Positions 9,308 to 17,572 of a stretch of DNA of 37,073 nucleotides are shown here, piece by piece. The notes under the pieces were generated by a model. That model worked only from the letters and a program-made list of their open reading frames with translations, did no database searches and was not told the origin of the DNA. The stretch spans positions 1-37,073 of the forward strand of contig CANQRA010000007.1 in the NCBI GenBank assembly GCA_947626125.1, in the 5' to 3' direction. Numbering within the stretch: position 1 is the first letter of the stretch; each line of letters begins with the position of its first letter. The position numbers were made by a program, and so were the translations under genes. Source of the DNA: an uncultured Bacilli bacterium (GTDB lineage: Bacteria > Bacillota_I > Bacilli_A > RF39 > UBA660).

Positions 9308-9733
9308 ATGAAACCAGGTGTTGGTGTTGGCGTAATGATTTTAAAAGATAACAAAATATTATTAGGGTTAAGAAATCCTAATAAAGAAAAAGCTAGTAGT
9401 GAATTACAAGGACAAGGAACATGGACAATGCCCGGAGGCAAAGTTGAATTTATGGAAAAACTTGTTGATGCGGCCAAAAGAGAATTAGAAGAAGAAACAA
9501 GTCTTAAAGCGACCAAAATTGATTTTTTATGTATTTCTGATGATATGACAAAGACAGCTCACTATGTTACCGCCGGCTTTATTGTTAAAGAATACACCGG
9601 CGAAGTTAAAACCATGGAGCCGGAAACTATTTTAGAATGGCGTTGGTTTGATTTAAATGCTCTGCCAACTAATTTATATAAACCAAGCCAAAAATGTATT
9701 GAAAAATACCAAAGTGGAATTATTTATGAATAA
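9308..9733 (+). CDS. NUDIX hydrolase
   Basis: Nudix box GGKVEFMEKLVDAAKRELEEETSL; RBS AAGGAGG precedes the ATG at 9308. Confidence 0.93.
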   Translation: MKPGVGVGVMILKDNKILLGLRNPNKEKASSELQGQGTWTMPGGKVEFMEKLVDAAKRELEEETSLKATKIDFLCISDDMTKTAHYVTAGFIVKEYTGEVKTMEPETILEWRWFDLNALPTNLYKPSQKCIEKYQSGIIYE

Positions 9734-9764
9734 CAAAAAAAGTAGGAGCGCTCTTCTACTTTTC
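9734..9764. terminator. Bidirectional terminator between convergent genes
   Basis: AAAAAAAGTAGGAGCGCTCTTCTACTTTTCTTTT near-palindrome between converging NUDIX and M16 genes. Confidence 0.7.
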
Positions 9765-11027
9765 TTTTGGATTTAAAACTAAAATACTTCTTTCTTTTGT
9801 ATCTATATTTTTCATATATTTAACTATATCATTATAAGCTATATTTTCATATACTTCTTTTAAATTATCAACAACATCGCCATAAGATAATATTTCTGAT
9901 TGAATAATGCTATTAACTGTTTCGACATCTTCATACTCTAGTATTAGGGAAGCTAAACTTGCATTTTTTATCCGATTAAATGTTTTTTCATCAAGAGTTA
10001 AATTATCTAATTTATGACTAAATATATCAATTATTTCTTTCGTATAATTACTATCGATAGTAAGAATAATTAATAAATAATCATCAAATAAATCAGTCAT
10101 AAAACTCATTCCTGTAATAAGTTCCTTCGATAATAAATCATCTTTGAAATCACTAGTATTGCCAAAATTCGCTTTGAATAATATATTAGTATATATCCTA
10201 ATTAATATATCATCAAGATTTAAACTTTTCTTGGGTATTTTGATACCTATTTTAATCTTTTTATTGGTAACATTAATATCTACTTCTTCATATTCTTTAT
10301 TAACTTTCCTGCTTTCTCTATTCACTACTCTTGTTGGCTTTAAATACTTAGGAAATTCTTTTTTATCTTGATTTTCCCTGATTTTTTCCATTAATTCATA
10401 AGGATTAAAATTACCCGTTACAACTAAAAAACTATTCTCAGGATGATAAAAAGTATTAAATGCTAATTCAATATCTTCCATCGTTATTTCTTTAATTGAT
10501 TTAGCATCTCCCGTAATAGGATACTTATAATCATAATTAGTAAAAATATTATCTAAATGTTTAAAAAGCATAACGGTATAAGGGTCATCTAAACCCATAT
10601 TAGCTTCTTCTACAATTATTCCTTTTTCATTACTGACAATATTTTTATTAAAATAACCCTTTTGGACAAAATCTAATAAATGGATAATATTAGGCGTAGG
10701 ATTTTCACTACCCAATACTTGATAATTAGTATAATTAAAAGTAGTAAAAGCATTGGTATCACACCCATTTTTAAAATAGTAATCATTCGCGGTGGTATCT
10801 TTATCTTCATTAAATTTAACATGCTCTAAAAAATGAGCAACTCCCTTAGGTAAACAATATTTCTTATTACCAATTTTAAATTCATTATATAAAGAACCAT
10901 ATTTAACGGATAAAGTAGCGTAAAAAGAACTAACATTTTTTTTAACCCACATATATACTTTTAAACCATTATCACATGTATCATAATATATTGTTTCTTT
11001 TAAACCTTTTAAGTTAATTTCTTTCAT
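9756..11027 (-). CDS. M16 family (insulinase-like) peptidase, YmfH-like
   Basis: HxxEH zinc motif in GVAHFLEHVKFNED; downstream E; paired with a second M16-like gene. Confidence 0.9.
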   Translation of the reverse strand: MKEINLKGLKETIYYDTCDNGLKVYMWVKKNVSSFYATLSVKYGSLYNEFKIGNKKYCLPKGVAHFLEHVKFNEDKDTTANDYYFKNGCDTNAFTTFNYTNYQVLGSENPTPNIIHLLDFVQKGYFNKNIVSNEKGIIVEEANMGLDDPYTVMLFKHLDNIFTNYDYKYPITGDAKSIKEITMEDIELAFNTFYHPENSFLVVTGNFNPYELMEKIRENQDKKEFPKYLKPTRVVNRESRKVNKEYEEVDINVTNKKIKIGIKIPKKSLNLDDILIRIYTNILFKANFGNTSDFKDDLLSKELITGMSFMTDLFDDYLLIILTIDSNYTKEIIDIFSHKLDNLTLDEKTFNRIKNASLASLILEYEDVETVNSIIQSEILSYGDVVDNLKEVYENIAYNDIVKYMKNIDTKERSILVLNPKEK

Positions 11028-12303
11028 TGCTATCACTCTCATTCTTACTTGGATTTTGGATATATATGGTATTTAAGAATAAATGCTTTCCACATTTAAT
11101 TAAGTCTTCTCTCTTTACTTCTTTAATATTTTTAATGCGCTCTTCAATTAAAGGTAATTCATCTAAATAATGGAATATATAATTATTTAAAATAGAAACA
11201 TTATTATCACTACTCATTTTTAAAGAGAATACTAAATTCTTCTTGGCATCATTTAATTCTTCATCACTAAATTTACCATTTATCATATCTTTTAAAGTCT
11301 TTTTAATTAACTTTTCCGCTTTACTAACATTCTTTTTATCTAGGGCTACTTCGATAATTAAAAGTTCATCATATTTTAAATATAAACTCTTAATGCTATA
11401 ACAAAGGGAATTCTCTACCCTCAACTTTTGGTATAACTTCGCAGAAATACCACCCGCGGCAAATAAATAATTAAAGACATGAAAAGCACTATCTTTTAAC
11501 TCTTTTTCTAATGATGAGATATTATAAATCATAACTAAAGTACTTTGAATAAAATCAGCTTTTTCTTCCACTTGCAAAGGTTTTTTTCTTAATTTATTAC
11601 CTACGATTAAAGATGGTTTATTAAGTTTTATAACATGACATTTAAAATTATCTTTAATAATTTTTACCGCTTCATCCATATTAATATTCCCAATTAAATA
11701 TATATCACAATGAGAATGCATAAATAAATCTGTATAACTTTTATATAAACTAGAAGGGGTAATATTATTAAGCATTTCTTTTGTTCCCAATACTTTATAA
11801 GAGCTAGGACTGTCTTGATCCATTTTTGCTAAAGCATTTAAAATAGCTAATTTTTCCGATGATTCTTTAATACTTAATATTTCATCTTCCATTCTTCTTT
11901 TTACAATATTAAAGTTAACTAAATCAAATTCTTTATTTTTTACCCTCGGATTATTAATAATTTTAAAAGGAAAAGATAATACTTCATAAAAGTAATCTTT
12001 ATCCTTAATAAAGGCGGGGTCAATAAATTCTAAAACAAAAGAAGTTGTAAATAAATTACCTACTTTATTTGTTGTTCCATAAAAAATCGTTTTATATAAT
12101 TCTTCTAATCTAATGGCAATATCTTTTCTTCTAGTATAATAAGCTGAGGAATCGGTTAATATATCACTTAAAAAAGTAAATTCTTGCATTTTTTCTTTAT
12201 CAACTTTCCTACTAAAAACAATTTCCATACGACAAGTCTTAAACTTATCGGTTTTAATCGTGTGAATATTATACGACTCACAATTTATTTTATTATATTC
12301 CAT
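11014..12303 (-). CDS. M16-like protein lacking the HxxEH motif, YmfF-like
   Basis: M16 architecture without catalytic HxxEH; overlaps the YmfH-like gene; RBS AGAGGTG before ATG at 12303. Confidence 0.85.
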   Translation of the reverse strand: MEYNKINCESYNIHTIKTDKFKTCRMEIVFSRKVDKEKMQEFTFLSDILTDSSAYYTRRKDIAIRLEELYKTIFYGTTNKVGNLFTTSFVLEFIDPAFIKDKDYFYEVLSFPFKIINNPRVKNKEFDLVNFNIVKRRMEDEILSIKESSEKLAILNALAKMDQDSPSSYKVLGTKEMLNNITPSSLYKSYTDLFMHSHCDIYLIGNINMDEAVKIIKDNFKCHVIKLNKPSLIVGNKLRKKPLQVEEKADFIQSTLVMIYNISSLEKELKDSAFHVFNYLFAAGGISAKLYQKLRVENSLCYSIKSLYLKYDELLIIEVALDKKNVSKAEKLIKKTLKDMINGKFSDEELNDAKKNLVFSLKMSSDNNVSILNNYIFHYLDELPLIEERIKNIKEVKREDLIKCGKHLFLNTIYIQNPSKNESDSNERN

Positions 12304-12362
12304 TAGAAACACCTCTATTTTATTATAACACAATAACTATTTTTTATGAGTACCGAACAATG

Positions 12363-13478
12363 TTAATTACTCAATTTGTTGTATTGTTTTACAATATAAT
12401 CATCAGTCATTCCCGCAATATAATCAATGACAATTCTTTCTTTTGAAGATTTTTTATATTCATCACTCATATAATTTAAATAACTTTTATAGATAATAGA
12501 ATCTTTATTTTCATTATTTAAATCATTTAAGTATTTATCAAATAATTTAGTAAACATTTCTCTTATCTTTTGGTGTTCTTCTTCACTATAAGCTTTAACA
12601 TAAATATTTTCATAATTAAATTTTTTTAGAACGACAATTGCTTGATAGATATCATCACTTATTTTAATATAATTTTGATTTATACTATTAGAAATAATAT
12701 CTGTTATAATTGTGTTAATAATTTCTTTATTATTTCTCCCAAGGACTTTTGTAATATTTTCCGGAACATCTTCTTTTTTAATAATGCCTATTCTAATCGC
12801 ATCTTCAATATCGTGTCCTAAATAAGCAATAATATCACTTACTCTCACAACACATCCCTCTAAAGTCATAGGTTTTAAATTTTTTAATATTTCTTTATTT
12901 GTATAACAATCATGATATTCTTGTAAAAATTCATCAACACTTTTCTCTTTAGGATGATATTCGCCTAAGGCAAACTCGCCATTATGACACATAATAGCAT
13001 CTAGGGTCGGTATTGTAATATTCGCTCCACGACCATAATTTTCGACATTCATAAGTATTCTTACGCTTTGAATATTATGATTAAAATAGCCCGCATTATG
13101 TTTTAAACTAAGTTCATTTAAGATAGCCTCCCCTACATGACCAAAAGGAGTATGGCCTAAATCATGCCCTAAGGCAGAGGCCTCAATTAAGTCTTCATTT
13201 AATTGTAAAGCTCTCCCAATGGTTCTTGCAATCTTACTCACAAATTGCACATGGGTCATTCTTCTACTTAAATGATCATTTTTACCATGGGTAAATACTT
13301 GGGTTTTATCTAAATACCTTGTATACGATAAACAATATATGATGCGGTCAATATCGCGATAAAAACTCGGACGAAAGTCTTCATCATCTTCTTTTAATCT
13401 TACCCCTTTTTCATAAGGACAAGCAAACTCGCTTAAATCTTTAATTTTCATTTTTTCTTTTAATTCTTCTGTATTCAT
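12363..13478 (-). CDS. dgt: HD-domain deoxyguanosinetriphosphate triphosphohydrolase-like protein
   Basis: SRRMTHVQFVSKIARTIGRALQLNEDLIEASALGHDLGHTPFGHVGE. Confidence 0.9.
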   Translation of the reverse strand: MNTEELKEKMKIKDLSEFACPYEKGVRLKEDDEDFRPSFYRDIDRIIYCLSYTRYLDKTQVFTHGKNDHLSRRMTHVQFVSKIARTIGRALQLNEDLIEASALGHDLGHTPFGHVGEAILNELSLKHNAGYFNHNIQSVRILMNVENYGRGANITIPTLDAIMCHNGEFALGEYHPKEKSVDEFLQEYHDCYTNKEILKNLKPMTLEGCVVRVSDIIAYLGHDIEDAIRIGIIKKEDVPENITKVLGRNNKEIINTIITDIISNSINQNYIKISDDIYQAIVVLKKFNYENIYVKAYSEEEHQKIREMFTKLFDKYLNDLNNENKDSIIYKSYLNYMSDEYKKSSKERIVIDYIAGMTDDYIVKQYNKLSN

Positions 13479-13696
13479 TAATTTACCTCTTCAAACCGAT
13501 ACTCTTGGAGTACATCAGGATATTTTTCTTTATCAACTTTCGATAAGAACATCTCATAATCTCTTACCCATACTTCTCCACCATGTTCATAAACAACTTT
13601 TTTCTCTAAGGTTTCGCTATCTTTAGCAATATAAAGTACTTTTACTACATCCCCTTTAAAATGTTTGTAAGTTTTTCCTGGGATTACCTCTCTCAT
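13478..13696 (-). CDS. DUF1653-like small protein
   Basis: PGKTYKHFKGDVVKVLYIAKDSETLEKKVVYEHGGEVWVRDYEMFLSKVD matches the DUF1653 style. Confidence 0.8.
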   Translation of the reverse strand: MREVIPGKTYKHFKGDVVKVLYIAKDSETLEKKVVYEHGGEVWVRDYEMFLSKVDKEKYPDVLQEYRFEEVN

Positions 13697-13792
13697 TATT
13701 ACCACCACTTAAATTTTAATACAATTAATTTTTAATGTAAATAAAAAGAATGCATAACTCAATTTACATTCTATTCTAATTCTTTTAACCTT

Positions 13793-13894
13793 TTATAAGG
13801 GAATAGCCCCCAATTGCCCTGAAAGATATTTTTTTTCATAATCAGCATCAGTTCTTAAATTTTCTAAACTATGACAAAGAAAATTGAAGTAACA
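13793..13894 (-). pseudogene. Possible degraded coding fragment
   Basis: Open stretch reading CYFNFLCHSLENLRTDADYEKKYLSGQLGAIPL*, protein-like but with no start or full gene. Confidence 0.25.
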
Positions 13895-14042
13895 TCAACC
13901 TCTTTTCTAGAATTATATCTTTTTTTACAAAAAAGTAAATATTTGAGAGACATTTTCTCTTATAATTGCTTGAATTTGCTATTTTTTTAATTTTTAAGTA
14001 TTTAATATAATTAGCATATGAATATTATAATGAATTATGTAT

Positions 14043-14084
14043 TAAAAAAATGAAGACATTTATTAATATGTATTTTCATTTTTT
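14043..14084 (-). terminator. Terminator of the large surface-protein gene
   Basis: Minus strand AAAAAATGAAAATACATATTAATAAATGTCTTCATTTTTTTAATAC. Confidence 0.65.
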
Positions 14085-14087
14085 CAT

Positions 14088-17000
14088 CTAATGAACGACG
14101 AATGGGTCAGTACTTGTTCCACTTCCTGTTATACTTACATCACTACTTAAATAGAAAACTGGTCTTACCATCAATGCATCATCAAGATAGTTATTATCAT
14201 TTACTCCTCCATTTGTTTGTATTCCCCATGTTACATAACTATTTTCTGTACCCATTTGTCCGTTTTTAGCAATTGTCCATTCTGCATTACTATCACTACT
14301 TTTACCATTATTACTTATATGTAACCAACTATTTTTGCATGTTGCATAATCACTATCTGATTTATAACAGTTTCTTCCTCCACTTTTTCCTGAATACATA
14401 TAATCATGAATATACATTAGTCCTATTTCATCAGTTACTTTAGCATTATCTGTACTCATTTCTTTATTGTAGACACTATTTGCTGTACCATTTGTTCCAT
14501 AGTAACTTTCATACATATCCAAATATGGCCAATCTACTGCGACAATCTTACTTGTCCATGAACTATTATTCATATAACTATATTTATTACTTCCCATAAA
14601 TAATTTAGAATAGCTACTTGTAATTCCATTTAATCTTTTATACAAGTCTGTTTCATTCCAATTAACATTGGCAGTTCTTGTATTATGCCATTTAATTGTA
14701 GCTGTATTATTATCATCAACAATAGCTGTATTTTTTATTACTTTAATTCTTCCATCGGGTGTTATCCCAATAATTCTATACATATAGTCACTAGTTAAAT
14801 CACATTTAGCACCATTACCAAAACATATAAAGTTATCTACCTTTCCATCACACCCATTATTTGTTGCATTACAATCGCCTTGATAACGATACATGTCACC
14901 TTGCAATGTTGCACTCAAACCCTTTGAACCAGTAGAAACTAATTCACTCACTTTTGGCGGATATTCAGGAACCCGAGAGTCCACAAAGGGGTCATCAATA
15001 GTACCCGAACCAGTAAGTTTTATTTTCGAAGCATCAAGATAAAAAACTGGACGCACAATGCTATCGCCACCGGCCTCCCCTAGACTACTAATGCGACCAT
15101 CATAATGAATAATCCACCCATAGATGACATCCGTTACCACCTCGCCTCTAAGGGACATTGTCCATTCACCAACATGCAAAAGAGAGTCTCCATTATTCCT
15201 TAAATGTAGCCAACTAGCGTTACATCCGTCTGACTCGTTCATACAATACGTAGATGATGAATCATTTCCACTACGTGAATAAGAAAAATTATAATCATGC
15301 AAATACATTAAACCCACCTTAGCAGGAATCCTGGCACTCCAAGACTCGGCATCAAACAGCCACGAAGCCGCCACTTTATCAAGTCCACTATTTCTCCCAT
15401 AACTCCACTCAACTGTTTTTATCATATCATACCATTTATTATTACTTGTACTTTTTATATATTGTACATTTGAAGTCGTGCTATCTATAAATAAATTTGT
15501 AGTACCACTAGACCCTGCCGAAGAGCCTAAGGCCACTCCATTTAATCTCTTATAAATATCCGAATTCGGCCAAGTTGCATCAGACGGATTATTCCATACA
15601 AAAGCTGATACTCCATTTTCTTTTAAGACTGTATTTTTTATTAACTTCATATCTCCGGTATTTGGATCTATCCCTATTATTCTATACATATAATCACTAG
15701 TCGCGTCACCTCTACAATCACTTAAATAATCCATTCCAAAACAGATGAAGTTATCTACTACTCCTGTGCATCCCTCATCTTTAGCATCACATGCTCCAAC
15801 ATATCGGTATAATTCTCCTAATTCCTTGGTTGTATTTAATCCAGCTGGCTTATCTTTTATTATTTCAAGTCCTGTTTTTCCTGCTTTTATTGTTGCATAT
15901 TTATCACTTACTACACTTGATACTCTTCCTGATTTATCTGTTGTTCTTACTTCTATTTTATGTGTTGTTCCATCTTTTAATCCTGACACTGTACAACTTG
16001 TTCCAGTTGTACTTTTCCAACTCGTCGTATCCGGTGAACTTACTCGACATTCTCTTTTATTTATTCCACTTCCTGAATCTGTTCCTCCTATGGTTACGGT
16101 GATACTTGTCTCTGTACTTGTATTTAAGCTAATTGTGGCTGTTGGTTTTTCTGTATCTAAATATATACTTCCTGTTTTTGCTGTTGATACATTTCCGGCT
16201 TTATCTTTTATAAAGGCATTGTAACTTTTATTCCCTTGTCCTGCTGATGTTGTTATTGATTTGGTAGTACTTTGTCCACTTGCACTTTGCCATTCACTGG
16301 TAGAACATGATGAAGATGTTGTTATACAATAACTTGCTACATCACTCTCTGTCCATGTTACTTTGGCACTTACACTTGTTGTATGGGTATATTTACTACT
16401 ATCACTTAAACTTGTTCCACTTGCGGTACTTCCTGTCAAGGTAAATCCACTTATCGTTGGTGATGTTCTATCTAGGATTATGGTTTTATTACTGGTTTCT
16501 GTTACTACTTCTGATACATTCCTAGCTTTATCTCTTACATAAGCATTTATTGTTTTTTCTCCTGTACTACTTACAGTTATAGTATCTTTTATACTTTTTA
16601 CTCCATTGGTTTTCTTCCATTCACTTTCAATGCAAGGTGATGTTCCCTCTTTAACACAATAATATACTACATCACTATCTTCCCATGTAACTGTATAACT
16701 TATATCATAATTATATATATAATCACTTTTTACATTATTATCTTTATCTGTTCCACTTATGGTTATACTTTTTACTGTTGGCTTGGTATTGTCTATATCA
16801 AAATACATTTGACAATAGATTGATGTTGTTGTTTCTAATCTTATTCTTCCTTCATCTGTTTGATTTACTTTTCCAGGTACTTCTTTTCCATGATAATCAA
16901 AACACTTTGTCATATTTGTATTTAATATATATCCTTGAGTCGGATAGTTATTTGTAGTTTGTTTAGTATAATTGTTACTATTCTCTTTATCTTGCAAATA

Positions 17001-17168
17001 AATGCCAAAATCGTTGACATTAATATATTGATTACTTAGTTTATTGGTTTCTAAAGTATAACTATTCCTTACTTTATGGTCATGATATTTATCTACTTGT
17101 AATATTACTATTGCTATTACTACAAACATTATCGTACTTATTATAAAATATTTCTTTTGTTCTTCCAT
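14088..17168 (-). CDS. Large membrane-anchored surface protein: Ig/FN3-like domains plus duplicated C-terminal domain
   Basis: N-terminal anchor (KKYFIISTIMFVVIAIVILQV), successive Ig-like modules (YTVTWEDSDVVYYC / AKVTWTESDVASYC), two copies of a DNFICFG...SDYMYRIIGI...RPVFYL...GSGT..DPF domain. RBS AAGGATGG supports the ATG at 17168, not 17192. Confidence 0.88.
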   Translation of the reverse strand: MEEQKKYFIISTIMFVVIAIVILQVDKYHDHKVRNSYTLETNKLSNQYINVNDFGIYLQDKENSNNYTKQTTNNYPTQGYILNTNMTKCFDYHGKEVPGKVNQTDEGRIRLETTTSIYCQMYFDIDNTKPTVKSITISGTDKDNNVKSDYIYNYDISYTVTWEDSDVVYYCVKEGTSPCIESEWKKTNGVKSIKDTITVSSTGEKTINAYVRDKARNVSEVVTETSNKTIILDRTSPTISGFTLTGSTASGTSLSDSSKYTHTTSVSAKVTWTESDVASYCITTSSSCSTSEWQSASGQSTTKSITTSAGQGNKSYNAFIKDKAGNVSTAKTGSIYLDTEKPTATISLNTSTETSITVTIGGTDSGSGINKRECRVSSPDTTSWKSTTGTSCTVSGLKDGTTHKIEVRTTDKSGRVSSVVSDKYATIKAGKTGLEIIKDKPAGLNTTKELGELYRYVGACDAKDEGCTGVVDNFICFGMDYLSDCRGDATSDYMYRIIGIDPNTGDMKLIKNTVLKENGVSAFVWNNPSDATWPNSDIYKRLNGVALGSSAGSSGTTNLFIDSTTSNVQYIKSTSNNKWYDMIKTVEWSYGRNSGLDKVAASWLFDAESWSARIPAKVGLMYLHDYNFSYSRSGNDSSSTYCMNESDGCNASWLHLRNNGDSLLHVGEWTMSLRGEVVTDVIYGWIIHYDGRISSLGEAGGDSIVRPVFYLDASKIKLTGSGTIDDPFVDSRVPEYPPKVSELVSTGSKGLSATLQGDMYRYQGDCNATNNGCDGKVDNFICFGNGAKCDLTSDYMYRIIGITPDGRIKVIKNTAIVDDNNTATIKWHNTRTANVNWNETDLYKRLNGITSSYSKLFMGSNKYSYMNNSSWTSKIVAVDWPYLDMYESYYGTNGTANSVYNKEMSTDNAKVTDEIGLMYIHDYMYSGKSGGRNCYKSDSDYATCKNSWLHISNNGKSSDSNAEWTIAKNGQMGTENSYVTWGIQTNGGVNDNNYLDDALMVRPVFYLSSDVSITGSGTSTDPFVVH

Positions 17169-17184
17169 AGGAACCCCATCCTTA

Positions 17185-17251
17185 AAGACCATTGTGAATA
17201 GTCTATCTAAATAATATTTTACAAAGTCTTAAGACCATTGTCAATGGTCTT
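17185..17251. promoter_or_regulatory. Two palindromic operator-like sites with embedded promoter for the surface-protein gene
   Basis: Perfect AAGACCATTG-T-CAATGGTCTT (17231-17251) and imperfect AAGACCATTG-T-GAATAGTCTA (17185-17205). On minus, TTGACA in the perfect palindrome is followed after 17 bp by TAAAAT. Confidence 0.6.
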
Positions 17252-17304
17252 TTTGCAAATAAAATTATAAATTACTTTATAATGTAAAAAGTAGGTGGTT
17301 ATTT

Positions 17305-17517
17305 ATGGAATTTAAAGCAAACAATTATAAACCTAGTGATACTTTTAAATTTATTAGACAAGCCACAGGTCTTACCCAAGAAGAATTAGCTAAAAAAGTT
17401 AATAAATCAAAAAATTGGGTTAAATCTAATGAACAAGGAATTACCAGATACTATTTTGAAGATTTATTAAAAATAGCTAATATGTTTGATATAGAAATAA
17501 AAATTGTAAAAAAATAG
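17305..17517 (+). CDS. Small XRE-family helix-turn-helix protein
   Basis: 70 aa; FKFIRQATGLTQEELAKKVNKSKNWVKSNEQGITRYYFEDLLKIANMFDIEI. Confidence 0.9.
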   Translation: MEFKANNYKPSDTFKFIRQATGLTQEELAKKVNKSKNWVKSNEQGITRYYFEDLLKIANMFDIEIKIVKK

Positions 17518-17530
17518 ATATTAGGGCATG

Positions 17531-17569
17531 AAAAAAGATTATTTCTCAAAACGGGAAATAATCTTTTTT
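17531..17569. terminator. Bidirectional terminator between the XRE gene and rpoC
   Basis: Perfect 15-bp stem aaaaaagattatttc / gaaataatctttttt. Confidence 0.9.
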
Positions 17570-17572
17570 ATA

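Noticed and set aside
15745-16224. 159-aa and 103-aa plus-strand ORFs
   Set aside because: Antisense to the low-complexity Ser/Thr-rich surface gene; hydrophobic/proline composition is what reverse translation of such sequence gives; no RBS.
17231-17256. Palindrome plus TTTTT read as a plus-strand terminator
   Set aside because: No plus-strand gene ends upstream of it; overlap with a spaced promoter and a second copy fit an operator better, though this is not proven.
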